DNA from: Maratus speciosus
Taxonomy: Eukaryota; Arthropoda; Arachnida; Araneae; Salticidae
NCBI GenBank assembly: GCA_963932465.1
Contig: OZ010800.1
Coordinates: forward strand, 93,236,807 to 93,300,806
Length of the DNA: 64,000 nt
Direction: 5' to 3'
Below are positions 23,168 to 37,189 of this stretch, piece by piece. The translations under genes were made by a program, and so were the position numbers. The notes beneath the pieces were generated by a model that was given only the letters and a program-made list of their open reading frames with translations, had not been told where the DNA came from and ran no database searches. How positions within the stretch are numbered: the stretch's first letter is position 1; each line of letters begins with the position of its first letter.

Positions 23168-24840
23168 TACCATAGGTTTAACCCTGCCGACACAGGTAGG
23201 GTTAAAAGTGCAAAAGATAAATAAATACTTTTTTGCAGTCACATTACATTTATTTAAAAATAGCACTAAATTTTTACTTAAAATTGACTCAAAATTCTTT
23301 AAACAAAATGTAATATTTTAGTAAATTATACTTTGTACTGTACATTTAAAAAAGTTTTTAGTACGCTAATTTTCACAGAATAAAAGAAATAATACTTTGA
23401 AACTATTAAAAAACTTTTTCTGTTGCAAAACATAGTGTATATTTCAGGAAAAGACTTAATTTGTTTCATTTCCTTTCGTCTGATTTTTTTTCCCCCACTC
23501 TCTTGAAAACTCCAAAGCTTACATATGACATTAATGTATTCTTATTTATATCAATTTTCCACGTTGTTTACATATTATATATATCTTTGATTATTTATAT
23601 ATATATATATATATATATTGACAACTGATTTAAGATATATTTAAATTATTTTTTATGATAGTTAATTACTTTTGTAGATATATATTAATATTAATAAATC
23701 TTCAGTTGTGTGAATCTGAATTAAAATATCTGAAATTTTTATGATTGTGTTGGAAAATTATTTCGTGATTTTAAGTCCAAGTTTAAACGTTCGATACATA
23801 TTTATACAATATTGTTGATATTGGCTGTTAAATAAATTGGGGATTATTATCTGAATAATTATTGTAAAATTTACATGCATTTTATAAAAAAAATACAAGA
23901 TATGAATTTTTTTTCTTTCTTTAAAACAAACTAAGAATACATTCTGTAAAGTTGAAAATGCACTATCATTTTTGCCAGAACCCTTTTTAACAAGCATGTG
24001 TCCCAGCTAAACTAATCGCTTTTACCGCTATTTCTCACCCTCCTTTGTTAGATAATTGACAACAACTTGATAGAGTGATAAAGTGTACCAAACCTGAAAT
24101 TTCATTTAAACACGCAAGAGTAAATAACTATACTTCAAAAGAAAAGGGGGGGAAAACACACTTTTAGCATATTGCTTAAATTCTCATGTCATGTGCAATA
24201 TGTTTTGTTTTCTAATTTATATTATGCTTGGAAATATTTATTATCAGCAGTAAGTTGACTATTTTGAAAATAGCGGATATTTTTGATATTTTCGAAAATA
24301 TCGTGATATTTACAAACCCTGAGTATTACATTTTTTAGTAACACATACATTTTTTATCTACAAATAATATTTGAGTTATTTTACTATGCTTTTTATGGTT
24401 GATGTAGCTAAATTTATAGGATAACAAGAGTTTATTTTTGTTATTTTTTAATAAGTTTTACATTTATTTATGTGCAAAATGTTTAAGGATTGTCGTTTTT
24501 CGGAACTCAAACTGTTCCATAGCTAGATTACTTTGTTTTCTGTATCCCTCTTTTCTTTTTACTGTATAAATTTTCCATTGAAAAAACGAAAGAAAGAAGA
24601 AAAAGAAACACTAAGAAATGATTGGTAATCTGCCGTCAAAATGCAGGGAGGAAAATGTAGACTGGATAATATGAAAAGCATTTGTAAGTAGACAGCCAGT
24701 GGCAAAAATGTTTAAAAACCTCAGACTAAATCCCAAAATTTTAGGAGAAGATTTTTCCGAAACACGGAAATTATATTATTACGAAATAGTGAATCAAGAG
24801 TATCAATCATTGTTTGATTTTTCTACTTTTGATTTATCGT
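23168..24840. other. AT-rich intergenic, no gene; (TA)n
   Basis: Contains a TA microsatellite at about 23598-23620. The short ORFs in this stretch have no recognisable features. Confidence 0.5.
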
Positions 24841-25483
24841 AAGGTACCGAAAGTAAGTCTCCTTCCAAATATAAGCCCCCCCCCCCCCCAACGTATATGA
24901 TTTTTTTTCTTTTTTGAAACAGTTCCATTTATAAGGCCTCCTCTTGAAGTTTTATTTTCTGGCGTTCTCAATCCTTCTGTGTTTTTCAGGAAATTCCTTA
25001 AGATTTTTTCCCCCATAACTTCTAAATGAATATATCTTACGCAATTTATTTTTATCTAACCTCTTTACTGATCATTGTATCAGAATGGCATATGTTCAAT
25101 ATATTATACTATTAATGTTTACCTTGATTTTTATGCACTAATAATATTTAGCAGATATTTATATTGAGATAAAGTTTTATAATATTTGTCCATATTTCTT
25201 TCATATCTAAATTAACTATTTTATGTAAACTTGCTTCATTATTTAATATTTTTATTAATGGAAAGTACTTAGCTTCTATGGAAGAGAGTTTAATTTGATC
25301 TGATTTTATTTTTTAAATTGTTCAAATCCTGTGAAATTTATTAAATTCGAAATCCCCCCCCCCTCCACCCTCGTAATTTCCCTACACTTTTCACAAAAGT
25401 TCCAATTATAAGCACCCCTTAAATTCATTAGAATTTCCTGTTTCTAAAGAGGGGCTTACTTCCGGTACTTTCCGGTACTTGAT
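24841..25483. mobile_element. Possible TIR element around aagtaccggaagtaagc
   Basis: aaggtaccgaaagtaagtct at the left is roughly inverted at the right as gaggggcttacttccggtac (then tttccggtactt). Both ends also carry an inward phrase, atataagcccccc on the left and ggggtgcttataatt on the right. This suggests an old inverted-repeat element of about 640 bp. Class unknown. Confidence 0.4.
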
Positions 25484-27223
25484 TTAAATTATTTTTGGAG
25501 CATCCTGATTAATTTACTTTTATAATTTAATAGAAAACTATAATAGCTCTGTCATTTTTTAAATTTAATTTTTTTATTTCCAATCTTAAGGCGATTCTCT
25601 AACTCTCTTCTCAAAAAACGGAAACTTTGACACATTGTTTGACTCATTTTCAAACGTAAAAGCATAAAATTGACAGGCCAGGATATTAACGTAATTTGGA
25701 ATCGAATGGCATTTTGAATTTTTGATAAATTACTTAAGGAGTTATAAGCAATTATTGATACATGACGGCAGATTTTCTCCTTCCCCGTGCTGTCGAGGCC
25801 GGCAATTCCGTTCAAATTGCAAACTCACGCAAGATTTTCTGAAAGATCCTCTGTTTTTATCAAAAAGATGAAAAATACATTAGAATACATAATTACATAA
25901 TAATAACACTTGCCAATTCCATGCGTTTCCGAACAAAAATGAATTCAGAAAGGTGACATAAAGTATCTTATTTTGATTTTAAAACAACCGTAATGCTATA
26001 AAATTAAGTGCTCGTTTGTAAAATAAGTAAATAATAAAATGTAATTTCGAGATGAAGATTCTAGTTTTTTAGAGAAAACTATAACTATCCTCTCGTGAAC
26101 CATCGTGATTGTTTCCTCTAAAACAGCTAATGTGTTAAAGACTGCATTCTCAACATCCTCAGTTGCACTTATGTACCACACATTTTGTATGATTCATTTT
26201 ATTTTATCGGATTTATATATAAGAAGTCTTCTTTTCTAAAATTTATATATAAAATTTATGGCATAACTTTTGAAATTCATATCTAATATTATGACATATG
26301 ATTCAAAAAGAAAACTTGTACATTTAAAAAGATATCAGGATGTAGTTAACGGCTTTACATGTGAATAATAATAATAATAATAAATCACAGTTACCATTTT
26401 TTCACGCCCAAATCCTTCATATATGTTCGTATTTAATCAATGCATTGAATATTTCTCTGAAGTTATTGCCACTGCTCAGTTGAAAGTAACAGATTTAGAG
26501 CTACCAACTTATACTAGAAATATTTCGTTAATAAATATGTAAAGTAGCATACGCTACAAGTCTGATTGATATGTTGCTTGTATCTAGTTTTATTCAGTCT
26601 AATATACTTAATTTTTTAATGCTTTTAGGCGGTAGTTTCATAGCTGTCAACTTTTACACTTTTTTCTTACCGCTATTTTTTAAAAAGCATTTTTTGCCTT
26701 ATTTCGAGGATTAAATAAGGGGAAGATTGCATTAAAGTAGAGTAGCAGAAAAGCACAAAAGTTGGCAGTTTTATCGCTACCATATCTACTTTATCAAACT
26801 ACTTTTTCTATGATAAAGTTGAAATGCATATTAACTTAAAGCATCCAACATTTGAATTAGTATTTATTAATATCCGAATAATTAATTATAGGAATATGTT
26901 AGAAATTTATAAATGATTTGATTCTGTTACAAAGTAATAGATTTGCTCCAAATCTTTCAGTGTACTCCTAGATTTTTTGAGTATTTTTCGGTTTCTTATT
27001 TTCTTGGTAAATATTTTATTACAAAGTATTTGGATTAGTGATGTTTGACAGCATTAATTTCTTTATCTGACCATGCCATTTTATTTCTTATTTATTTATT
27101 TTTTTGGCGTGAGGGGGGGGGGGGGTGATGCTCTCCTTGCTTTTAATTACTTTTTTTTTTATTCAATGCCAATAGCATGACGACTCTTGAAGTTGTTTTC
27201 AGTCGAAATACCCATATACCAAT

Positions 27224-27257
<34 letters not shown>

Positions 27258-27569
27258 AACGACAAAAAAAAACACATGTGCTCTTTGCTTCTGTTATTTC
27301 TCTTTTATCGATGAATAGGTTCGTTTTTTATAAATCCTTGAAACATCTGAATGCTAAAGTTTTGCCTACTGGTGCTACTTATTATATCGATTTTTACAAT
27401 TCAAGTATTTAATAAAAACTACGTTATAAAAATATAAAGCTGTACCCTTTGTAACTGAATATCATTCCTGGGGAATTATTATCCAACGCTTCCAATTACT
27501 GTTATAGTGTCATAGAAAAATACTTTCCAAAGGCTCTGCAGAAAAAGACCTGACTTTTTTTTTCTTCTG

Positions 27570-27602
<33 letters not shown>

Positions 27603-28980
27603 TGCAGGATAAATGGAAGAAATCACCATATACATAGAGGGTAACGCTTGTACAAAATGCTATGAGAATAATACTAATATTGCATTAATATAATGTTGAA
27701 AGTTGATTTATGCCATAACTAAGCTATATTAAATATAACGTTTGGATCAAAATAATTCTAATTTTTGCTAAACAAAAGCGCTTCCGTTATGAATATTAAA
27801 GACATAATTTAACAATGCAATATGAGTTACATTATACAAAAGTGTTAGCTGATTTCCAGCTAATTATATTTTTTCAAGCATGAAACATGGCCGATTTGAT
27901 TTCGAAAAAATATTTTTGACATATTAAAATAATTTGATATTGAGTTTAAAAGGCAATCGTTAATCTTTAATAAATCTGATAGAAATTTGAGAGAAAAATA
28001 TTAGAGAAAGAGCTAATGAAATGACGATTTTGCTGATTTTATTTCTTGTGTATTATTTCTTTTACATTCATGAATAAAAAAAACGCCACTGTATATTTTA
28101 CGAAAGCGCAGTTTGACACTTCCTAAACTTTAGTTAATAAAATAAATATGTAATATTGAGAACCAATATATATATTTTATTAACACATGGGTCCATATCT
28201 GTAAGTAGAAATATAAAGTTACGAAAGTTGTATTGACAACATAACTTTTTCATTCGAGAAGCCTGATTTATTTCAAACAATTGTTATACGAATCTACTAA
28301 TCGCTTTACCAATCACGTCTGCCTATAGAGAAAGGTACGAAATATTACTTTGGTCTACAATTTCTTAAATCAATTAGATAAAGAAAGGGCTTTCTTTTTT
28401 ATAATTGTAAAGTTATCGAAAGCACTAAGATCTAAAATTTTCTATATCTCGATATTTTCATTGATTACGTTGTGGTTGAAATAAAACCCTGATCTCTTAA
28501 AGTATGATTTCGCGAAAACGATGCGAAACGAAAAAAAGCATGTGTATGCATTCTAAATTTTCCTATACCCACATTATTATTGTAACTCTTCTACTATAAG
28601 AAGCTGTTTTTACTTACTTTACTATGCTTTTCAAGTTGAAAAGACAAGTTTTCTTATCTTGGAAGTGGAGAAGAGAAATATGCTGTTATCTATTATGTTC
28701 CGGAGTAGGTTGGTAAACATCTGCACATCATTAAAAGAGGGGGGAGGGTGTATGCGTGTATTTGAAAATTACCGCAGGTTCTACAGAGAGAATACTTTAT
28801 GGTTTGAGATTTTAAGTCTTCCTGTTTTAAAAATTAAAGCTATCTGGATATTTAATTTACGATTGCTTCAAAGAAATGCTTACAATAATATTTGAAACGT
28901 ATCTCACAGAGTCAATCTAATAATTCCAATTTCGGGTTTTTTGCTTCTATAATCTTTTAAATTTTTTTTCCAATGACATT
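25484..28980. other. AT-rich intergenic, no gene; homopolymer tracts
   Basis: A 13-base G run (27113-27125), an A run of about 30 bases (27227-27256), a 31-base T run (27571-27601) and an AAT trinucleotide run near 26365. The ORFs of 60-87 codons have no recognisable domains or repeats. Confidence 0.5.
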
Positions 28981-29017
28981 TTAATTTCATTATAATTATC
29001 TCGTAAGATTTATGCAC

Positions 29018-29020
<3 letters not shown>

Positions 29021-29053
<33 letters not shown>
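29021..29053 (+). repeat. Poly(A) tract (33 bp)
   Basis: Uninterrupted A run. It accounts for the lysine-rich start of the 69-codon ORF across it. Confidence 0.95.
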
Positions 29054-29055
<2 letters not shown>

Positions 29056-30089
29056 GAAAGTAATTAAAATTAAAAAAATAAAGCTATATATTACTTTTCA
29101 TTATTATTATTATTATCCTGATATTACTTCAAAATTGAAATTCATTTCATTACAGATAATTTCGCATGATTATAATTCAAACAATGTGTGTAGATTTTAT
29201 GTGAAATTACTCAATTTATGAATGTGTGCTCTTACCATCATATTAAATTTGTTTAATTCATGAATTTGGTTTGTTTAAGATTAAACTTTTATTTACAATA
29301 TCTCTGTAATATCGGAAAATGAAATGCGCTAAATGTGTAGTTACCTAAATATATAATTGAAAGTAAGCTGTAGATAAATTTGAACATAAACTTTTGATGA
29401 AAATAAAATAATTTAATTTAGAATGCTTGACATTCAATAAGGAACTTCTTGAAAACTAACACGTAGTCACTCTTTCAGTTTGAGAAAATATTTTTTCTCT
29501 ATTATTAAAATATGCATTTGAATTAATATTTCATATTTAATTTTTTTCAGCTTTGTTTATTATTTGGATAAGTGTCAAATAAAATAAATAAATAAATAAA
29601 TAAAAGAGAGAGGGGGAGGGAAGAGTACAAAGAAAGATAAAAGGAAAGCAAAGGAGAGAAATGAAGTTTTGAATACGTCAACAGATTATATCGTGGCGAA
29701 GGTCAAAGAACTTTTTTTTTTAAGTGCGAAGGAGGAGGGGAGCATAATAAAATTTCATTTGTTTCAGTGTACCTAAAAATGATTTCATTTAATTTTCCAT
29801 TTTGACTGTTTTAAAATACTTTTTACCTTATAAGAGATTTTCCAAAATAATTTATTTGTTGAGCAAATGATTATCGTGTGATTTCTTTCTATCGCTGTGT
29901 GTTTTTATTCAATTTGTGTTTCTTCGAGGAATAAATCAAGGGACATCGTTAACGAGAAAGAATATGCGCACTAGTAAGACAGAAAAGAAATACAACATTT
30001 TGCATTTCAAAAATGCACATAATTTTGCTGTCATAAATTTGTCTTGAGTTACACATTACTATAATGCAAGTTAGTTAAAAGGAAAGACG
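29054..30089. other. AT-rich intergenic, no gene seen
   Basis: Contains an (AAAT)n patch near 29580-29602 followed by a purine-rich stretch. No gene. Confidence 0.5.
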
Positions 30090-30328
30090 AGGTTACAAAA
30101 TTACAAAGTTTATAATGTTCATATTTTGTTTGTGTGTGGAGCGGGAGGGGGATTTAACAAAAGTTTATAAGCAATTTTTTTTCATCTAATAAGACAAAGT
30201 TAAGCTAATCTATAAATGTGTAGAGATTAATAATCAAATATACGTGATTTTAAGTTAAAAAATTATAAAATTTAATAATGTTCATATTGTACGAAATTAA
30301 AAAAAAAGGTTTGCCAAAAGTTCATACG

Positions 30329-30361
<33 letters not shown>

Positions 30362-30529
30362 CACTTTCAATAAGAGTTAATCTATAAATGTCTCCAAAGT
30401 TAATCTATAAATGTGTATACATTCATAAACAATTATACGTGATTTTATATTTTTTATTATTTTAATACAGATTTAGTTAGTGGCTATTTGACAAAGTTAC
30501 AAAATTTCTAATGCCCATATGCTCCTCTG

Positions 30530-30561
<32 letters not shown>

Positions 30562-30675
30562 TTTACCAATAGTTTATCTGCAGGTTTTTTTTTTTTTTTT
30601 CATCTAATAAGACAAAGTTAATCTCTAAATATGTATAGATTAATAAACATACGTGATTTTATCTTTTGTTTTAAT
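30090..30675. repeat. Three diverged tandem copies, ~195-230 bp, with homopolymers
   Basis: Each copy contains acaaarttacaaa-ttt-taatgyycatat, then -tttrccaa-agttyat-ygcag, a T run, then taatctataaatgtgtagatt and atacgtgatttta. Copies of the taatct phrase lie near 30208, 30402 and 30620. T and A homopolymers of about 29 and 30 bases (30333-30361, 30530-30559) sit at matching places. Confidence 0.7.
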
Positions 30676-31037
30676 ACAGATTGAGTTATTGTTATGCTAT
30701 TTATACAGATTATTTATGCCAATATTCTAATATTCAGTTTTTTAACAATTTTTAAATTCTACCTCTCCCATAATTTATATGAGGACGTGAGTTTCAAAAC
30801 TCGCGTTATCCAAAATTTTAAATATCGCGTTTTCCCTATCAATCTATTCTAATGGTAAATTTTGCACCGAAGAAACACAACAATCTGCTAAAAAGCTGGT
30901 TTTATCCTGTATATCCTCTATTTTTGCTATTGCAAAATCTTGGTTTTAAATGAAAACCAATGGACATAGTCAGAGGTTTTTCGCGATTTCTTGAAATTTG
31001 ATTTTCTGGATAAGACGATTTTTGACTCGCCTCCTCT

Positions 31038-31078
<41 letters not shown>

Positions 31079-31613
31079 TTTTTTCTTTCGTTTTATATTT
31101 ACGATGACCATATTTCATTGAAAAAAATACGAGTGGCAAATAATAAATGTTGACATCTGAATACCCTCCCTTAATAGAATATATAGTAAAACCTTCATAA
31201 TAGAACCTTTATTTAGCGAACAATCTTTATTTTTTTAATCCACAGCACATATTTATGTATACATTTTCCTTTTTATCGGATTTTGAATTTTGAAGTAAAT
31301 TTGGAATTTATAATTAATATATATATTTACAATTACAAAGCAAAAAAAAAGGAGAAAGAAACTTTACCATTATTAATTGCTATTTTGATTTATGCATTTT
31401 AATGCTATACTTTTTTCATATTTAAAATCGCTATGTCATTCTGTTTCTATTTCACAAATATAATTGGATATTATGTGTTAGCTTCTCAATAATGCTTTCT
31501 CTTCATTTAACATTTACGGGGATAAAAAGAAAAAATCAGATTGTGAAGAAATTTGCACATATTGAAAAGGGCATTTATGTTATAAGCAAAGACAAAAACT
31601 GTCTAATTTTTAT
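30676..31613. other. Intergenic, no gene; (TA)n
   Basis: An alternating AT run at about 31044-31076. A phrase near 31185 (agtaaaaccttcataatagaacc) loosely recalls a Tigger end, but I find no partner. Confidence 0.45.
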
Positions 31614-31619
31614 AGACTT

Positions 31620-31800
31620 CAGGGCTCCCAAATGGTCCGCCAACTGTATACCAATATCATTTTAGAAAAAAATTCTTTTTAGATTTTTCTTAGAAACCGC
31701 CCCGAAAGCACCTTTGAAAGTTAATTTCAGCGCAGAGATACCGTTAAATTTCCTGTTAAATTTTATTGGTATTCAGTTGGCGGACCATTTGGGAGCCCTG
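31620..31800. mobile_element. Short hAT-like MITE (181 bp) with 6-bp duplication
   Basis: cagggctcccaaatggtccg and its mirror cggaccatttgggagccctg extend to a ~36-bp inverted repeat with few mismatches. agactt is duplicated on both sides (31614-31619 and 31801-31806). The CAGGG start suggests hAT; the short duplication is unusual for it. Confidence 0.75.
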
Positions 31801-31806
31801 AGACTT

Positions 31807-33770
31807 ACATAATACAATTTTATATCATTATTAATAATTATAATACCATTCATTTTCAATTGAATTATTACTTTTTTTCAAAAGTGCTTAAAATAAACAA
31901 CAAATTTCTAAAGCAATATTTTTGTAGCTCATGAGTAATAGAAATGTGAATTTAATCAAACAAATTTTATGATTTTCTTTGTGTTGCACACATTTATGAT
32001 GGTGAAGGGAATAATAAAAATATTGCTATGGAAGTAAAATGAAAATAATAAAATGTATAGTAATATAAAATGTTGCTTTGAGAAGACTTAACGCAAGCTT
32101 TTTGTATTTTAATTAATGCTAACTGTTTATAATATTCAGTGAGCTACTTTTTAAAATTTGCGAATAATTTGCTTTTTCATTTAAATTATCTGCGTAATAA
32201 ATCTAATTTCAATTGCAATTTTTAAAAGAAGCGTTCTTTGATTATATAACAAAAATGTGAAATGTGTCATTTCTCACGGAAAGATTTATAGACTAATTAT
32301 TCATTAATATCAGCTATAGGCAGTAAATTGTTTTCAGCACGATTGTGAAAGTCCTTGAAACAGGCGGAAATGCAGTTACATTAATTTAACGCTGCTCTTT
32401 AATAATAATGATTTCTTTATTTAATACTGATTTTATAACTTTTTAATTTATGATTATAATTATTTAAAGCAAATAAGGATCTAATCGCATTGAAAAGTCC
32501 TTTTTTCTGCTCAAATGATGCATTTCTGTTTTGAATGAAATATTTGAAAACTGTACAGAATTTAAAAAGGATCTGTCTTTTACGTCTGTATGCTTTCCAT
32601 TGCAGCAACAACTGAAATTATAAAGCTTACTTCCGTTTTATTTTTAGAGATAAATTCTAGGCATGAAAATCTCCAGAGATTCTTTATTTAAATCCAGTTT
32701 ACACCAATCACGATTTTGTTCAATGTTAAATAAGATATTTAAATCAGAGGAATGTATTGTTAAAATCATTTATACGAGTATAAAACAGCAATCAAGGTTC
32801 GTTTTATATGTTTTAATTAACATTTTTTAACCTATGTATTATTTATTTGTACGCATCATCTCTATATAATAAAAGGCAGTGTAACGCATAAGGGGCGAAC
32901 CCATCAATCTTACCAGTCTCCAATAAGATGGAGCCACGTTAGGCTTAAATTTGATTTGAGATGTATATGAGAAAACTTATCTGCCTAAATACAAATCTTT
33001 TCTACCTGAAATCCCTTCTGTTCAAAATAATATATTTTCATATTTCTATAAAATATTCTATAGAAACAACATTTCAATGATTTACGCAGCCATTTCAGAA
33101 AACAAACCTAGCGCACTTCGTGCGTAAAACGTAAATAAGAAGCTGTGGTAGAGGGCCATTCCTTTTGTGATTCATGGAAAAAAAATTTTAAACCATGGAG
33201 CTATGAAGAATAAAGGAGACGACATAAATGACATCACTTGAAGCTGTCCCATCCCTGCTGCGTGACGTCAGCCGCGGGTAAACAGAAGAAAAACTCCAAT
33301 AGGCGTGAAGAACACTTTAACAATGCTTCCTCTTCGTTCTTTCGGATGGGGTTCAACCCAAGACACCTATTTATTAATCAATAGACATATAAAAAAATTT
33401 TTGGAGGGGAGGAGGAAGACGGGGGGGGGGGGGGGGTAAACGATAAAAATACACTTTCAAAATGTTATTAAAAAATAGTATTATTTCAATAGTTGCAGCA
33501 AACTGTTTTAATTACGCAGTCTTATTGCATATTTATTAAATTTTGTTTTTATTAAGAAATCTTAATTTTGTTATAGTATATTAGCCGGAAAATCTGGTTT
33601 ACCCAGAAATATTGTAAATGCTAATTGTGTGTTTATTAGAACATAAACTAGCCGAACTTTGCTCATCTAAACGCGTCCATATTGTCAATTATTTTTTATC
33701 AGTTTTTCAAATTTTAAGTGCAAAACACAATTTTTACCCACCGTCCTAGGACGGGTATTTACACCAGTTA
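31807..33770. other. Intergenic, no gene; possible Helitron-like ends
   Basis: No gene. tctctatataataaaaggc near 32870 is a Helitron-5'-like phrase. CTAG at 33648-33651 preceded on the minus strand by gagcaaagttcgg resembles a 3' end. They do not define one element. A 16-base G run is at 33421-33436. Confidence 0.35.
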
Positions 33771-33772
33771 TA

Positions 33773-35578
33773 CAGTGTGTCCACGTATAACCTGACCGAC
33801 CTTTATTTTCGCAACCGTTGGTCCTAGATGCATACTTCCAATTACAAAAGTGGTTTAAATAAGGTCAAGAATTATTTTTAAAGCGATTTGGTTCAAGAAA
33901 ACCATTTATTAAAAAATTAAGAAATTTAAATTTTTATACAGTCCCCTTTCCTATAAGTGATATTTAGTAAAAATTTACTGTGACACTAACAAGTAAGACA
34001 GAAAAAGTCCCATTCATTTAACATTAAAATTGACCGAGTTATGAAATTTTGAAATGCATGACTTATACCACGTTTTTGCATATCAAAACAGATGATTTCG
34101 ACCATGCTTTCAGGGGTCGTATATAAAGTACTCAAACTTATTTCAAGGTATCTGCGGTTTGAAAGAAATCGTACAACTATTATGATTGTGTTAACTTTAT
34201 TAGTTCAGTTTCAGATTAGTTAAAATAATTGTATTTTAACATATGTTGTATTTTGTAAGGATTTGGGGCTATGATTTCTTTATATGAAATTAAGTTACTT
34301 TCATAAGGTTTTATTTGACTTGCAACGATCGTCTTTCCAGTTTAAAATTTGTACTCGAATTTTAACTGACTTTCAAATGTCCGATCGAAGTTAAAATTTT
34401 ACATACTGACTTAAATCCGATTACAATGTAATATTATTATGATTTTTGTCGCTTACCATCTTATACATACTTATATTAGAGGATAACACAAAAAAAAAAA
34501 AAAAAAAAATTGGATTGATTACCGTCAACAAGTTCAAGAAATGGTTTTAGATCAGATAACATAAACCTGCCATGGTTGTGTTTCTTAACTTTTATAATTA
34601 CGTTTTATGTATTTTTTAACGTTAAATAAAAAAATTACCTTCACTTTTAAACTGTCATGTGAGGATTTTTCGCAAATCGTAAATTTCAAGGTTAAAAAAT
34701 AGCGAAAAATCTGATACTATAAAATAGGTGCAAGACTTTTTTATTCCGTTTAATTTTATTTAATTCAATAATTTATTCAATTTTGTGGCTTATACTGGGT
34801 TACTTACAGCTAAACAGCTCACGGGTCCGATGAGCTTGAGAGGTGAGGGAGGATCAATTTTAACTTTGAGCTTTTTAACTTTGAAATTGAAAAAAATCCT
34901 GACGTGATGGTTTAAAATGAAGGTCATTTTCGCGGATTCAGCGCTAAAAAATACATGTAAAGCAATTTTCAAAAGCTAAAAAACATGGCACAACCCAAAA
35001 TTTGAAAGACGGTGTAATCTGACAGCCTTTTAAAATATGTATCTGTTTTTGTAAAGAATTGAGGCTTTTTTTTGTTTTTCATCCTTTTATTTAACAAAAA
35101 TTCTGTTATTTTTATTCTCTTATATGTTCAGTACAAATTGCATATTTTGCAGTCATATGTCAGAAGGATTAAAGATTTCAAATTTATATTACAATGCTAA
35201 TTTTACTCTCAACCATTTCTTTAATATATCTGACGAAATTATATTTCTACTAAATTTGTGAATGACCCCTAATTTGCAGCAAAAAATATGCTCCAACTTT
35301 AAACAGCTATTACTCGGTTAATTTTAATCGTAGAATAACGGGACTTTTTTGTCTTACTTGTCAATGTAACAGGGAAATTTTGCTAAATATAACTTATAGG
35401 ACCGGGGGACCGTATAAAAATTTAAATTATGTAATTCTTCGCTAAATTGTTTTTTCGCTTCAAAATTTTTTTATCTTAATTCTGCACCTAATTTTGACCA
35501 CTTTTGTAATTGGAAGTATGCATCTAGGACCAACGGCTACGAAAATAAAGGTCGGTCAGGTTATACGTGGACACACTG
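33773..35578. mobile_element. Non-autonomous TA-flanked element with ~335-bp diverged TIRs (1.8 kb)
   Basis: Starts cagtgtgtccacgtataacc and ends with its mirror; TA on both sides. The inverted homology runs inward for over 300 bp: cctgaccgacctttattttcg, then ttggtcctagatgcatactt, later acaagtaagacagaaaaagtccc and attaaaattgaccgagt. It becomes more diverged towards the centre. The middle has no ORF with transposase features. Probably Tc1/mariner-related by TA target. Confidence 0.8.
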
Positions 35579-35580
35579 TA

Positions 35581-36395
35581 TATACAAAGACCTTCTTTAA
35601 AGTAATATTATAAAAGTGGGACATATTACCTATTACCACTTACTTTGAGGGGAAAGGGTGATGGAGATCTCGGGTTTATCGGGAGTTCTGGTTAATAGTG
35701 TACATATAACAGTGTTTAAAGGGGGAAAAAATACTTTTTAGATATTGCCGTTGCGTTTTTTGAACAGGGAAATTTCTTTCTTTCTTTCCTTATTATTATT
35801 TTTTTCTAGCTTTATCTTTGACTCTATTTTGTATTTTTAAGGTTTAATGAAGTATTATTGTTGTTTTATACATTTTCATAAAGTAAAAACAAAATACCAG
35901 ATTTAAAATATATTTAAGTTAATATTATAAAATCCAAAACAAATTTGCATGCTCTATTCAGAAAGAAATGTATTATAGATGTTTATTTGTAGTTTTGAAA
36001 AATAGTCTAGTTAGTTTTATTTAAATTTTGTGATATTTACTGTATGAAATACTATAGTTGTACAGGTTTATTATTGAAGATTGTGCAAGCATTTGGTGTT
36101 TAATTACTCCCATTTGACAGATGAATAGACAGTTTACAACATAAGAGACTTGATAAAAAATAATAGACCACTTTATCTAAAACTTCCCCCAAGGCTAAAA
36201 GGACTAAATTTGTGTAGTAAGAAAATTTTGTAGGAAAAGAATTCCTCACATTTTAAAGTTTATATATATTTTTTCTTATCATACCCTTTTTTAATTTTTT
36301 TCAACAAAATAAAGAAAGTATTAGACAACAACATAATTTTTCGAAATTTAATTACAATTATAATTCAGAAACTTCAAATAACATATTCGTACTAT
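35581..36395. other. AT-rich intergenic, no gene seen
   Basis: No recognisable gene, RNA or terminal repeat. Confidence 0.5.
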
Positions 36396-36397
36396 TA

Positions 36398-36602
36398 CAC
36401 TGTAAAAAAAAAAAATCTGTAAAGTTACTTAAGTTTTTCAAGGACACTGGGATTCCTAGAGATTTTTATGTAACGGCAACAAGAAAAATTCCTGTATCAG
36501 ACGAGTTTATAAGATTTTTTGTTGTTGCCGTTACATAAAGAGTTCTAGGAATCCCAGTTTCCTAGAAAAACTTTAGTAACTTTACAGATTTTTTTTACCG
36601 TG
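36398..36602. mobile_element. Hairpin MITE with cactgtaaaaaa ends (205 bp)
   Basis: TA-flanked. The arms, through aaatctgtaaagttac, then gggattcctagag and tatgtaacggcaacaa, are inverted at ttgttgccgttacata through ggaatcccagt to aactttacagattttttt-accgtg. The whole element can fold into one long hairpin. Shares its terminal motif with the element at 53.18 kb. Confidence 0.8.
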
Positions 36603-36604
36603 TA

Positions 36605-37189
36605 CTTTCACTTAAATATAAATACAATCAATGCATATAGAATATATTAGTCTTAAACAATTTGTATTAATACAGTATCGAAAAAAGCAGAACTCTCTGT
36701 TTGTTAGATTGTGCTATTTTATAAATGAATAGTACTCCAAAGGCCTGATTTTTGCACAGTGAGACTAAACCGCAGACTTGGGATTACGATACGAACACTG
36801 AAATTAGTAAAACGATTTATAAAAAAAAATTCTTAAAGCTTTAGGGGGGGGGGGATTAATTTCGAGCTCCAATATCTAAGTAACAATAATTAAATGTCTA
36901 GTTAAAGTATGAATAGATTCCATCTTTATTTGGAAGCTAACTTTCCAAATTTCTGACTGCATAGTGCATAGTAGCAAGTATTTTCAAGAAATTCATAGTT
37001 TTATATGGTTTTGAATGCTTAAAAATAAGGTCATTACAATAAATAAAATAAAATAAAATAATTAGAGAAGAAACGAAAATTTTTTAACATATATCGCATT
37101 TAATCAAAATCTTTCTTAAAAAGAAATATTTGGGAACGAAAAAAGAAAAAAAAAAGAAATCTATTTTGAACACTAAACATTTTTTTAAC
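36605..37189. other. AT-rich intergenic, no gene seen
   Basis: A 9-10 base G run near 36843. Nothing else recognised. Confidence 0.5.

Noticed and set aside
31180..31225. Tigger-like left end agtaaaaccttcataatagaacc
   Set aside because: No mirrored partner found downstream; similarity is short.
32868..33130. Helitron with 5' tctctatataataaaagg and hairpin cgcacttcgtgcg
   Set aside because: No CTRR end lies 10-12 bases after the hairpin, so both ends cannot be joined into one element.
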